Shown piece after piece: positions 43,296 through 52,283 of a stretch of 64,000 bases of DNA (positions are counted from its first letter, which is position 1; every line of letters starts with the position of its first letter). The stretch lies in the NCBI GenBank assembly GCA_964644845.1, contig CAZXXS010000064.1, positions 53,312-117,311 on the forward strand, in the 5' to 3' direction. The stretch comes from Geothermovivens sp964644845 (GTDB lineage: Bacteria; Zhuqueibacterota; Zhuqueibacteria; Oleimicrobiales; Geothermoviventaceae). The position numbers and the translations under genes are program-made. Under the pieces are notes generated by a model. It ran no database searches, was not told where the DNA came from, and saw nothing but the letters and a program-made list of their open reading frames with translations.

Positions 43296-44542
43296 TGCGC
43301 GTTTTGCTAAGCAATCCCCCTTGGTTTGAGGACGGCGGGCAACGTTGGGGTATCCGGGCTGGCAGCCGTTGGCCCTTCACCGTGCCGTGCGGCAAGGACT
43401 CGTACAAGCCGTTCCCGTTTCTGATGGCGTACGCCACCAGCATGTTACAGCAGCACGGGATCGAAGCCTACCTGGTTGACTCGATCCTCACCCGCGAGAC
43501 GGAACGTTCCTGGGAGTTTCGGTTGCAACGTGTTCCGTTCGACTACATCGTCATCGAGACGTCGTCTCCGAGCATCGAGAACGACCTGCGGCTGGCGGAG
43601 ATTGCAGCTCGGTACGGCAAGGTGGTACTGGCCGGGCCCCACGTAACCGTCTACGCGGACGAGATCATCCAAAAACCGTTTGTCTTCGCCGTTCTCAAGG
43701 GCGAGTACGAGAAAAGTCTACTAAAGCTGGTCCAGACCGGCAAACCGGGGGTCTACGACTACGAAATCACAAAGGACGTCGACAGCTTGCCGTTTCCGTT
43801 TCGGGACCACAGTGTGTACTTGTACCAGGACCGCTTTCCGGTGAGTCCGCCGGGACCGCAGCTCCAGATGTGGGCAAGCCGCGGCTGCCCTTACCGTTGC
43901 ATTTTCTGCTTGTGGCCACCTGTGATGTACAACAGCCGCATTTACCGCCCGCGTTCGCCGGAAAACATTCTGGCCGAGATCGACAACGTGCTCACGCGTT
44001 TCCCGCGCTTCCGCAGCATCTACTTCGACGACGACACCTTCAACATCGGCGACGAGCGGATCCAGGAGCTGAGCCGTGGCCTGAAGGAAATCGGTTTGCC
44101 CTGGCAGGCCATGTGCCGCGCCGACACGACGAGCATCGAAACGTTTCGAGTGATGTGGGAGTCGGGGTGCACGGGGGTCAAATTTGGTGTCGAGTCAGGT
44201 AGCCCAAGGATGATCGAGGTGATCCAGAAAAACCTGGATCTGGACACCGTGCGCAAAGTCGTGAAAGAACTGCGGAGCTGGGGCATGTTTGTACACCTCA
44301 CGTTCACGTGGGGCATCCCTGGCGAGACCGAAGAAGATCGCCAAATGACCTGGGACCTAATCAAGGAATTGAACCCCGACACGTTCCAGCAGTCGAAATG
44401 CATCGCTTTTCCAGGTACGCCGTTCTGGAACATGATTCACCACGAAAAGGACCATGCCTTTTCCTGGCGTGAGCTGGACGGGCAAAAAGCTCTGGAGGAA
44501 ATGGTCAGTGCACAGGATTCCGTTGGCGCGGCCGTCTGTTAG
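43295..44542 (+). CDS. B12-binding radical SAM protein
   Basis: A 415-residue radical SAM enzyme of the B12-dependent class: an N-terminal Rossmann-like domain with LLSNPPW and AGPHVTVYADE, then the iron-sulphur CxxxCxxC motif RGCPYRCIFC (Cys198, Cys202, Cys205), and a TIM barrel with FTWGIPGETEEDR. No classic DxHxxG is seen in the N-terminal domain, so cobalamin binding is uncertain. A role in sugar or glycan modification (methylation or another radical step) is inferred from the island. ATG 43295 overlaps the previous stop. Confidence 0.75.
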   Translation: MRVLLSNPPWFEDGGQRWGIRAGSRWPFTVPCGKDSYKPFPFLMAYATSMLQQHGIEAYLVDSILTRETERSWEFRLQRVPFDYIVIETSSPSIENDLRLAEIAARYGKVVLAGPHVTVYADEIIQKPFVFAVLKGEYEKSLLKLVQTGKPGVYDYEITKDVDSLPFPFRDHSVYLYQDRFPVSPPGPQLQMWASRGCPYRCIFCLWPPVMYNSRIYRPRSPENILAEIDNVLTRFPRFRSIYFDDDTFNIGDERIQELSRGLKEIGLPWQAMCRADTTSIETFRVMWESGCTGVKFGVESGSPRMIEVIQKNLDLDTVRKVVKELRSWGMFVHLTFTWGIPGETEEDRQMTWDLIKELNPDTFQQSKCIAFPGTPFWNMIHHEKDHAFSWRELDGQKALEEMVSAQDSVGAAVC

Positions 44543-45701
44543 CCAGGCTGAGATCGACGCCGTTTCTGAGGTACTGCGAAGTGGCTGGCTCAGCGCCGGG
44601 CCCAAAACAGTGGAGTTCGAACAAGCGCTGGCTGGCTGGCTGGGTGTTTCCAACGTAGTGGCGGTGAATTCCTGCACCAGCGCTCTGCATCTGACGCTGG
44701 TTGCGCTGGGGATTGGTCCCGGCGACGAGGTGATCACCTCGCCGATCACTTTTGTCAGTACGGTGAACGCAATCCTTTACGTGGGTGCCACCCCCGTGCT
44801 GGCCGACGTGGATCCCGTTTCGATGAACATCCGGCCTGGTGAAATCGCACGGCGCATTTCGCCACGAACCAAAGCCATTATTCCCGTGCACATGGCTGGC
44901 CAGCCCTGCGACATGGACGAAATTCACGACGTGGCCAAGAAGCGCGGCATCCCGGTGGTGGAGGACGCCGCACACGCTCTGGGCGCCAGCTACCGTGGAC
45001 GCAAGATCGGCACCCTGAGTCGGGCTACCTGCTTCAGTTTCTACGCCAGTAAGAACCTGACGGCTGGCGACGGTGGCGCCGTGGCTACTGAGGATGAAGA
45101 GCTGGCGCAACGCGTGCGGCGGCTACGTTTTCACGGCATCAGCAGTGACGCGTGGAAGCGTTACGGCGCCACAACTCTCCGCAGCTGGCAGGCGGTGGAA
45201 CTTGGGTACAAAGCCAATTTCACGGATGTGCAGGCGGCGCTTGCACTTTCTCAGCTTTCCCGCTTCGAACACCTGCAAGCGCGTCGCAGGGACATCGCTT
45301 TGCGCTACCGTCGTGCTTTTGAACCCTACGGCGTGACGTTCACGGAGCTGCCGTCGCGGACTCACGCTAACCACTTGTTCGTGCTGAAGATTGGCGAGCG
45401 CGAGTTCTTCCGGCAGCGCCTGGCCGAGGCCGGTGTGGCGACAGGCATCCATTTCCCGGCTGTTCATTTGCAACCGTACTTCCGCCGTCGATTTGGCGAT
45501 TTGTCCGCTGAACTGCCAGTAGCCACGCTGTTGTCGCAGCAGATCGTGTCGATTCCTCTGTACCCGGATCTGACCGACGACGAAGTGGCGTACGTGATTG
45601 ACGTGGTAACGCGAACTCTGGACGAATTGCACACGCGCGAGGTCGGTCGAGTGACGAGAGTGAAGCGCGCCGCCGCTTCGCCACAGCCAGCGGAGGTGTA
45701 G
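44508..45701 (+). CDS. DegT/DnrJ-family sugar aminotransferase
   Basis: A PLP-dependent aminotransferase that adds an amino group to a keto sugar-nucleotide. The MHRIPLARPSVSQAEID start, GWLSAGPKTVEFEQAL, NSCTSALHLTL, ITFVSTVNAI and VEDAAHALGASY segments are typical; the PLP lysine is Lys182 in SFYASKNLTAGDGG. GTG 44508 has GGAGGAAA at 44492-44499 and lies inside the end of the radical SAM gene; the open frame reaches back to 44454. Together with the formyltransferase at 51336 it suggests an N-formyl amino sugar. Confidence 0.92.
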   Translation: MHRIPLARPSVSQAEIDAVSEVLRSGWLSAGPKTVEFEQALAGWLGVSNVVAVNSCTSALHLTLVALGIGPGDEVITSPITFVSTVNAILYVGATPVLADVDPVSMNIRPGEIARRISPRTKAIIPVHMAGQPCDMDEIHDVAKKRGIPVVEDAAHALGASYRGRKIGTLSRATCFSFYASKNLTAGDGGAVATEDEELAQRVRRLRFHGISSDAWKRYGATTLRSWQAVELGYKANFTDVQAALALSQLSRFEHLQARRRDIALRYRRAFEPYGVTFTELPSRTHANHLFVLKIGEREFFRQRLAEAGVATGIHFPAVHLQPYFRRRFGDLSAELPVATLLSQQIVSIPLYPDLTDDEVAYVIDVVTRTLDELHTREVGRVTRVKRAAASPQPAEV

Positions 45702-45705
45702 AACA

Positions 45706-45755
45706 GCGCTACCTGCTGCCACCGGCCGGGTTTTCCCGAACGGCTGTGGTAGCGC
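45706..45755 (+). other. Hairpin after the aminotransferase gene
   Basis: GCGCTACC (45706-45713) is the exact reverse complement of GGTAGCGC (45748-45755). The interior can pair further through CCAC/GTGG (using part of the same G's) and GCCG/CGGC. It lies four bases after the stop of the aminotransferase gene and may stabilise or process that end of the message. Confidence 0.5.
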
Positions 45756-45836
45756 GGAGGTGCGAAATCCTCCTTTCTTCAGCGGTGGACGACTCGGCGA
45801 AACAGACGGGTCTGGCAGGAAGGAACGCACAACGAG

Positions 45837-45862
45837 ATCGCCTTTTGGGAAGAGCGATTTTT
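45837..45862 (+). terminator. Possible terminator before the SPASM radical SAM gene
   Basis: ATCGC-CTT (45837-45844) pairs with AAG-a-GCGAT (45850-45858), one base bulged, and the right arm is followed by TTTTC. With a weak GGAGG/CCTCC hairpin (45756-45773) plus TTTCTTC just upstream, this suggests an end of one transcript in the 199-base spacer 45702-45900. Confidence 0.4.
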
Positions 45863-45874
45863 CTTCGAAGTGAA

Positions 45875-45902
45875 TTGACAACGAATTTCGAACAGATCAA
45901 AT
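45875..45902 (+). promoter_or_regulatory. Possible sigma-70-type promoter
   Basis: A perfect -35 TTGACA at 45875-45880 is followed after 16 bases by TCAAAT (45897-45902), a 4/6 match to -10. The -10 would overlap ATG 45901, so if it is real the following gene must start at ATG 45913. Evidence is limited to these matches. Confidence 0.25.
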
Positions 45903-47010
45903 GGGGCACGAAATGGAACACACCGGACTGGACTTCCCGAAGCTGATCGTTTTCGAAGTCACGAACCGCTGCAACTTGCGCTGCCGGATGTGCGCGCAGT
46001 CGGTGCGTGATTTCAAGTACGCGGACATGCCCTTCGAAATCTTCGAGAAAATGGTGCCAGCGCTGGAGCACGCCCACGACGTTAGCTTGTTTGGCTGGGG
46101 CGAGCCGCTCCTGCACCGCCGCTTCCTCGACATGTTCGATTTTGTCAGCCAGTATCCGCCGGACGTCTTCGTGCTTACCAACGGCATGCTCCTGGACGAG
46201 CAGATTGGCGAACATTTCATCGAGAAGCACCTCCGCTACCTGAACTTTTCGATGGACGCTCCGGTGCCGGAGCTGTACAACAAGATCCGTCGGGGCGGTG
46301 ATTTTCATCGCGTGGTCGGTAACATCAAACGATTCCGCGAGCAGTGTGAGTCCGGCGGCTACTGTCCTTACATGCGAACGGTTGCGGTCCTGATGCGCTC
46401 CAACATCGAACTGTTCCCCGACTTCGTGCGCCTCTCCGCGGATCTCGGAATGGATGAGGTAAAGGGTGTTCATTTGATCGTGTACGATCCGTCGTTCATC
46501 AAGGAATCGTTGTACTTCCACCAGGAGCTCACCAACCGGATCATCGACGAGTCGTTGGAACTGGGCGAGAAACTGGGCATCAAGGTCAATTTGCCCGACA
46601 AGTTCGGGACGGGCCACCCGCCAAGTGGCCACAAGTACTGCCACCGACCCTGGGAGGAGTTCTACATTCAGGCTGACGGTCGTGTGCGCGCCTGTGTGTT
46701 TTCGCACGAAATCATGGGCGACCTGCGCATGCAGAGCTTCGAAGAGATCTGGCACGGTGAGCCTTTCCAGCAGCGGCGCCGGACAGTGAACAGCGCCACG
46801 CCACCGGCCGAATGCGCCCGTTGCTGCCACTACCGGCACATGGACGTGGACAACCTGGCGGCCTACCTGCGGCTGGACGATCCTGTTCCAAACACGCGCC
46901 AGGCCGATGAGTGGCGAAAGTCCGAAGAAGCGCAGCGGACCACGGTGTTGACGGTCGATCTGGCGCAGCTCAGAAAGGAGTACGGTCTGGAACTGGAAGG
47001 TGTTCACTGA
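45901..47010 (+). CDS. Radical SAM/SPASM-like enzyme
   Basis: A 369-residue radical SAM protein: TNRCNLRCRMC gives the CxxxCxxC cluster (Cys24, Cys28, Cys31), GWGEPLLH follows, and the C-terminal third has Cys-rich SPASM-like segments (HKYCHRPWEEFYIQADGRVRACVFS and CARCCHYRH) that would bind one or two more iron-sulphur clusters. SPASM enzymes act on peptides and on some sugars (aminoglycoside dehydrogenation). Inside this island a sugar or glycan substrate is more likely. ATG 45901 is assumed; ATG 45913 is a real alternative. Confidence 0.75.
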   Translation: MGHEMEHTGLDFPKLIVFEVTNRCNLRCRMCAQSVRDFKYADMPFEIFEKMVPALEHAHDVSLFGWGEPLLHRRFLDMFDFVSQYPPDVFVLTNGMLLDEQIGEHFIEKHLRYLNFSMDAPVPELYNKIRRGGDFHRVVGNIKRFREQCESGGYCPYMRTVAVLMRSNIELFPDFVRLSADLGMDEVKGVHLIVYDPSFIKESLYFHQELTNRIIDESLELGEKLGIKVNLPDKFGTGHPPSGHKYCHRPWEEFYIQADGRVRACVFSHEIMGDLRMQSFEEIWHGEPFQQRRRTVNSATPPAECARCCHYRHMDVDNLAAYLRLDDPVPNTRQADEWRKSEEAQRTTVLTVDLAQLRKEYGLELEGVH

Positions 47011-47029
47011 GACACGACGCAGGTGGAAC

Positions 47030-48715
47030 GTGATCATTTCGCAGACACCCGTCCGAATCAGTTTCGCAGGAGGCGGCACGGACCTGCCGGCTTTCTACCA
47101 GCGCGAGGGAGGTGCGGTCGTAAGCGCCGCCATTGACCGTTACGCGTACGCAGCCCTCTCTGTCAGATCTGATGCCCGCCTCCGGATCACCTCGGAAGAT
47201 TTGCTGGTCGACGAAACCTACGGGAACCTCGACGAGTTGCCGGAAAGTCTGGAGCTCATCCGCGCCGTGCTGAGAAGGCAAAAGCTACGCGGGGGCTTCC
47301 ACCTGCACCTGGAGTCGGAGATCCCGGTGGGCAGCGGTCTCGGGCTCAGCAGTGCGGTTTGTGTCAACCTGGTGAATCTGCTCTTTCACCACCGCGGCGA
47401 AAGCATCTCCAAAGGCGATTTGGCCTGGCTGGCCAGCGAAATCGAGATGCGCGACCTTGGTAGACCAATCGGCCGACAGGACCACTACGCCGCAGCGTTC
47501 GGGGGGCTGAACCTGATCGAGTTCACGCGCGAGGGCGTAGGGGTGAAGCCGCTGCGGCTGAGCGAGGAGACCTTGCGAACCCTGGAAAGCCGCCTGTTGC
47601 TCTTCTTCACCGGCCGCACGCGGGACTCGGCCAGCATCCTGCGTGGGCAGGAGGAACGCGTGAGGAAGGGGCAGCGGCAAGTACTGGCCGCTCTTCGTCG
47701 GCTGAAACAACTCGCGTACGAAATGGTTGCTGCGTTGGAAGCGGGGCAGCTGAACGACTTCGGCGACCTGCTGCACGAGAGCTGGGTGACGAAACAAAGG
47801 CTGTCCGACAGGATCGGCAACCCGCAAATCGCTGCCTGGTACGAGCTGGCACGGGAACTTGGGGCTCGAGGCGGCAAGATTTCCGGTGCGGGTGGCGGCG
47901 GTTTCCTGCTGCTCTACGCCGAGGAGGAACGCCACGCGCTGATTCGGGAAGTGCTGACAACCCTGGGGCTGCAGGAGTTGCCTTTTCGTTTCGACCGCAA
48001 CGGCAGCCGGATCATCCACAGAGAGGGAGCCGGAATGACGCCAAGAGGGTACCTTGTCGGATTAAATTCGATCGTGCGGGGCCTGTCTGAACAGGACATC
48101 GAGCGGGTGATTGGTGTGCTTGAGGAGGCGTACAGGCGTGGCCGGCAGGTGTTCGTGATGGGCAACGGAGGCAGTGCCGCCACGGCCTCCCACTTTTCGT
48201 GCGATCTGGCCAAGACCGTGCAGGTTAACGGTAAACCGGGTTTTCGCGTGATTTCGCTAACGGACAACGTGGCCCTGATGACGGCCCTTGGTAACGACGT
48301 CGGCTACGAAGACGTCTTCCGCGGCCAACTTGCCAACTTGCTCCGCCCGGACGATGTCGTGGTTGGCATCAGTGGCGGCGGACGTTCGCCCAGTGTGCTC
48401 AAAGCCATCCGTTTTGCACGCGAAAAGGGCGCGACAACCGTGGCCTTCACTGGCATGGTTGACGGCGGTGGCCCCCTGGCTGAACTGGTGGACCACGCCA
48501 TCGTCGTGCCAAGTTCCAACTACCAGTACATCGAGGATGTGCACATGATGCTCGTCCACTTGATGACCACCATTTTGAGGCAACGACTCTTCGAAGCGCC
48601 TTCTGCGGCCAAAATGGCGGGAGAGGGTCGGAAAGAAACGGTTCAAGAGAATCCGGGAGGGGACACAACCCATGCGTATTCTCGTCGTTACGACAGCGCA
48701 CCATCCACGGTATGA
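47030..48715 (+). CDS. Fused D-glycero-D-manno-heptose-7-phosphate kinase and SIS-domain isomerase
   Basis: Two enzymes in one open frame of 561 residues. Residues 1-335 are a GHMP kinase of the HddA type: MIISQTPVRISFAGGGTDLP start, IPVGSGLGLSSA (98-109) and GKISGAGGGGFLLLY. From about Met336 follows a SIS domain like GmhA: GNGGSAATASHF (about 370-381) and a C-terminal YIEDVHMMLVHLM helix. In the known pathway GmhA makes D-glycero-D-manno-heptose 7-phosphate and HddA phosphorylates C1. A GAGAGGGAGC site ahead of ATG 48035 is a relic internal start. GTG 47030 was chosen over GTG 47000. Overlaps the next gene. Confidence 0.82.
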   Translation: MIISQTPVRISFAGGGTDLPAFYQREGGAVVSAAIDRYAYAALSVRSDARLRITSEDLLVDETYGNLDELPESLELIRAVLRRQKLRGGFHLHLESEIPVGSGLGLSSAVCVNLVNLLFHHRGESISKGDLAWLASEIEMRDLGRPIGRQDHYAAAFGGLNLIEFTREGVGVKPLRLSEETLRTLESRLLLFFTGRTRDSASILRGQEERVRKGQRQVLAALRRLKQLAYEMVAALEAGQLNDFGDLLHESWVTKQRLSDRIGNPQIAAWYELARELGARGGKISGAGGGGFLLLYAEEERHALIREVLTTLGLQELPFRFDRNGSRIIHREGAGMTPRGYLVGLNSIVRGLSEQDIERVIGVLEEAYRRGRQVFVMGNGGSAATASHFSCDLAKTVQVNGKPGFRVISLTDNVALMTALGNDVGYEDVFRGQLANLLRPDDVVVGISGGGRSPSVLKAIRFAREKGATTVAFTGMVDGGGPLAELVDHAIVVPSSNYQYIEDVHMMLVHLMTTILRQRLFEAPSAAKMAGEGRKETVQENPGGDTTHAYSRRYDSAPSTV

Positions 48716-51248
48716 TTGCCAGGCCCTTCTGTACGAGTACTTCGCCGAACAACCGGGAAACGAGGTCACCGTCGTTGCGCCTGCCACCACCGACGTGACG
48801 CGCGGCTCGCAGCCGCTGCCTGAACGGGAGGACTACGGCCGTGTGCACGTGCGGCGACTGTACCGCGACATTCCAGAAATGTGGCACAACCCGCACGCCA
48901 GAGCAGAGGCGTTCGTCGAGGCTGTGCAGGAAGCACAGCCGGACGTGATCTGGTGCTGGCACGAAGGCAATTACCCCCTGGCAAAATACGCCAGCGAGCT
49001 CACCGGAGCACCGGTTGTGCTGTACCTCGAGTTCCCAACGGAAAACATCCTCAAGCGGAGTCGTGCCGACGGCGTTCCTGCGGTACTGTCCTGCGTGCGT
49101 ACCCACCGACGGATCGAGCAAGCGATGACGTGGGGCGGCCAGTACTTTTTGCAGGTCAACGCACCAGCGGGTGTGCCGGAAGCCGAGACCTACTGGCAGG
49201 AGAACAAGATCAACCGGGGGATCTTCGTCGGTAGCCTCGGCTACGGGTACAAGGATCCGGAGCGCTTTTTCGCTCTCCTGCCGCGTCTCTTTGAGGAAAC
49301 GCCGATGGAAGAATTCATGCTGATTTCTTCGGGGAGCGAGTTCCCACGGCGAATCCTGGAGACGTACGGTTCGCGGTACAAAATCGAGTACAGGCCACAC
49401 GCGACGCGCGAAGAGATCTTCCAAGAAATCGCCAGGAGCAAGTTCAGTGTCACAACGATGCGCGGCGAGTGGCCCGGGGCTTTCCCGTGCGAATCGTGGG
49501 CCCTAAAAACGCCGGTGTTTGCCGCGGGCGGCACGATGGGCGGCATGATCCAGGACGGCGTGTCCGGGGTGACTTCGCTTGACGGCGTGAGGCGACTTTA
49601 CGAAGAACCAGCATTCTACGCACGAATTCAGGAAGAAGGTTACAATCGCTACCTCTCGGAGTACGCCACTGAGGCCGTCGGCGATCGTTGCCTGCGTGTG
49701 TTCGAAGGCCTCGTTCAAGACAAAATGGACCAGGTCTGGGAAGAACTCCGCTGGCGCGATCCGGAAGCGGAGGAGAACAAGGGCAAGAGAGTGATTGTGC
49801 GTTTCGCCCCTGCCAATGTGAAGCCGCTGCGGATTGGTTTGCAAATCCCCAAAGCGGGCACTTTCACCGGGCAAGTCTGGGGCGACGAAATCTTGGCAGA
49901 AGGGTTGGCAGACGCTTTGTCCCGGCTGGACATCGTGGAGCAGGCTGTGGTGTACTCACCCGTGACGATCCATTCCAACCTCGACTTGGTGATTGCCTTC
50001 TACCCCTACCCGGAAACGCTGTTTGTGCCAGAGGCCGCGAATTTCTGGTGGCTTCAAGCGGGTTTGCTACACACGGAGAGCATGGAAAAGATCGATGCAG
50101 CAGTTGCGCTTTACGAAGACTTTTTCGCAGCGGGCACGGGTACGGCCAAGTGGCTTCGGCAGTACGGTCGCGAAGCGACCCTGATGCTGATGGGTGCTGA
50201 CCTTGCGATCTACCGCCCGCACACGCCGCTACCCAAATATCAACACAATGTGGTCTTCATCGGCAACAACTACGGGCGCGACGAAATCCTGGAGCGCTAC
50301 CTGCTACCGCTGGTTCCATTTGGGCTTCGGATTTACGGCTCGGGGTGGGAAAAAGTGCCCGAGCTGGCGGAAGCTTTCCTCGGCTCAGTCCACCCGCGCG
50401 AAGTCCCAAAGATCTACTCGTCAGCCAAGGTGGTCCTTTCTGTCCACAAAGAGTGGCACGCGAAAATGGACATCCCCACCACCCGACTTTGGGAAGCCAC
50501 GGCGTGCGGAGCCGCACTGATCTCGGACCCAATTCCGCTCGGGCGACGGGTTTTCGGCGACGCCGTGCTTTGGTCCGAGGGTGGTGCGGACCTTGTGGAG
50601 AAGGTGCGTTACCTTCTGGACAACGACGCTGCCAGAGCGGCCCTGAAAGCGAAGGCGAGGCTGCACGCCTTGCGAACCGGAGGTTTCCAGAGTCAGGCAG
50701 CCCTCCTGTTGTCCCGTTACGGTCGTGTGGCTGACCCGGAGACCAGACGCCGCGAACGGCTAACCCGACTTTGTTCCAGCGGTGAAAAGCTGGCCAACCA
50801 GGGTAACACAACAGCGGCACGGGCATGCTACGAAACCGCTCTGCAACTGGACCCGACTTCCAGCGAGGCATCCAACGGTCTCGGCGCGGTGCTGTGGTCG
50901 GAGGGCAAGCGTGAAAACGCCTTGACACTTTTCCGCCAGGCTGTTGAAAGCGATCCACGCAACACAGACGCGCTTTACAACCTGGTTGTGGCTGCGCATG
51001 AAGTCGGAGCCCTCGACCTTCTGGAGAAAGTGTTGAGAAACATTGTGGCGAGAGATCCGGCCCGTCCCGATGTTTTGCCCATCCTTGCGGATGTGGAAAT
51101 TCGACGGGGCCGTGTGAAGGAAGCGGAGAGTCTGTTGGAAAGAGCAATCCGTCTGGACCCGACGGACCAGGAGGCACGGCGGGTTTTGGATGAGCTCCGC
51201 GGTGGGCGTACACCTCGCCGCGTACCTCCGGTTGTGGGTGTCGGGTGA
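48672..51248 (+). CDS. Tandem glycosyltransferase with C-terminal TPRs
   Basis: An 858-residue protein with two GT-B-like glycosyltransferase regions. The first (about 1-350) begins MRILVVTTAHHPRYDCQALLYEYF, has IWCWHEGNYPLAKY, and a donor-side segment CESWALKTPVFAAGGTMGGMIQDGVSG. The second (about 380-690) resembles the CgeB/GT1-2 type: VVFIGNNYGRDEILERY and TTRLWEATACGAALISDPIPLGR. The end (about 700-845) has TPR repeats (AARACYETALQLDPTSSEA and ALTLFRQAVESDPRNTDA). A flagellin-modifying role is inferred from position. ATG 48672 has GGGAGGGG ahead. Confidence 0.8.
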   Translation: MRILVVTTAHHPRYDCQALLYEYFAEQPGNEVTVVAPATTDVTRGSQPLPEREDYGRVHVRRLYRDIPEMWHNPHARAEAFVEAVQEAQPDVIWCWHEGNYPLAKYASELTGAPVVLYLEFPTENILKRSRADGVPAVLSCVRTHRRIEQAMTWGGQYFLQVNAPAGVPEAETYWQENKINRGIFVGSLGYGYKDPERFFALLPRLFEETPMEEFMLISSGSEFPRRILETYGSRYKIEYRPHATREEIFQEIARSKFSVTTMRGEWPGAFPCESWALKTPVFAAGGTMGGMIQDGVSGVTSLDGVRRLYEEPAFYARIQEEGYNRYLSEYATEAVGDRCLRVFEGLVQDKMDQVWEELRWRDPEAEENKGKRVIVRFAPANVKPLRIGLQIPKAGTFTGQVWGDEILAEGLADALSRLDIVEQAVVYSPVTIHSNLDLVIAFYPYPETLFVPEAANFWWLQAGLLHTESMEKIDAAVALYEDFFAAGTGTAKWLRQYGREATLMLMGADLAIYRPHTPLPKYQHNVVFIGNNYGRDEILERYLLPLVPFGLRIYGSGWEKVPELAEAFLGSVHPREVPKIYSSAKVVLSVHKEWHAKMDIPTTRLWEATACGAALISDPIPLGRRVFGDAVLWSEGGADLVEKVRYLLDNDAARAALKAKARLHALRTGGFQSQAALLLSRYGRVADPETRRRERLTRLCSSGEKLANQGNTTAARACYETALQLDPTSSEASNGLGAVLWSEGKRENALTLFRQAVESDPRNTDALYNLVVAAHEVGALDLLEKVLRNIVARDPARPDVLPILADVEIRRGRVKEAESLLERAIRLDPTDQEARRVLDELRGGRTPRRVPPVVGVG

Positions 51249-51335
51249 GCCACGAGGAAACGAGGAGCAGAAGAAAGCGCGAAATGACCTGTGTAAGTCG
51301 GAATTCGGTGCCGCTACGGATGGGAGCAAAGTAAA

Positions 51336-52178
51336 ATGGGCGACGTTGTGCGGGTGATGTACTACGGCAACCAGAACGTGGGTGCTGCCTGTCTCGAGGA
51401 GTTGCTCGCCCAGGAAGGGATCGACGTGGTGGGAGCGGTCGTTCTGGACCCTTTCCCGGATGAGACACTGAAGTACCGCTCCGTCCGACAGGTGGCCGAA
51501 GCTGCCGGGTTGCCTGTGTACGCTCCGCACGACATCAACAGCGAAGCGTTTGTAGGGTTTGTTCGCGAACAGCGTGTGGACTACGGTATTTCCGTTGCCT
51601 GGCGAAAGATCTTCAAGCTCCCGTTGATCCAAGCACACAAGAAAGGGATTCTCAATTTCCACGGTGCCTACTTGCCAGGTTACCGCGGTGCGAACCCGAC
51701 CAACTGGGCTGTGCTGCGTGGAGCCAAAAGCACGGGCGTCACAGTTCATTTTGTCGACGAGGGCGTAGACACCGGGCCAATTGTGCTTCAGGAGCGACTC
51801 GAAATTGGACCCGAAGAAACGGCGTGGCAGGTGCGCCAGCGGCAGGATGCCCTGAGTGTCGCGTTAATGCGGCAGCTGGTGAATTTGCTCAAGCGCGGGG
51901 AGGTACCGGCAAAACCTCAGGACCCCCGACGGGGCCGCACGTACGGGATTCGCAAACCGGAAGATGGCCTCTTGAATTTCGAGAAGCCCGCTCGAGAGCT
52001 CTACAACCAGATTCGAGCGCTCACTCGACCGTATCCGGGTGCGTTCACCTACGTTCAGGGGCGCAAACTCGTCATCTGGTGGGCAGAGGTTGTGTCGCAG
52101 GCGGAAGGCCCTGGCGTGTTCTTACGCTGTGGCGACGGCAACTACTTGAAGGTCATTGACGCCGAAACGGTGAGCTGA
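51336..52178 (+). CDS. Formyltransferase (sugar N-formyltransferase-like)
   Basis: A 280-residue relative of methionyl-tRNA formyltransferase and ArnA. The catalytic triad is intact: Asn107 and His109 in LNFHGAYLPGYRG and Asp145 in EGVDTGPIV. The HFVDEGVDTGPI motif and a C-terminal OB-like region (about 195-275) are present. Because it lies among sugar genes and next to an aminotransferase path, N-formylation of an amino sugar with N10-formyl-THF is the likely reaction rather than tRNA formylation. ATG 51336. Confidence 0.8.
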   Translation: MGDVVRVMYYGNQNVGAACLEELLAQEGIDVVGAVVLDPFPDETLKYRSVRQVAEAAGLPVYAPHDINSEAFVGFVREQRVDYGISVAWRKIFKLPLIQAHKKGILNFHGAYLPGYRGANPTNWAVLRGAKSTGVTVHFVDEGVDTGPIVLQERLEIGPEETAWQVRQRQDALSVALMRQLVNLLKRGEVPAKPQDPRRGRTYGIRKPEDGLLNFEKPARELYNQIRALTRPYPGAFTYVQGRKLVIWWAEVVSQAEGPGVFLRCGDGNYLKVIDAETVS

Positions 52179-52283
52179 AACCGGACGCGGAGGTAGCGGA
52201 AGGGACAGCGCGCAGGGGGCGAAGACAGGCGGTGCGTTGTTCCCCAGCCGGTTACTGCTGAAAAAACAGGAAGGAGACAGCGG

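Noticed and set aside
48020..48040. Frameshift or assembly error at the kinase/SIS junction
   Set aside because: The frame is continuous and both domains are intact in one register, so no frameshift is needed; only a missing stop codon would be an alternative.
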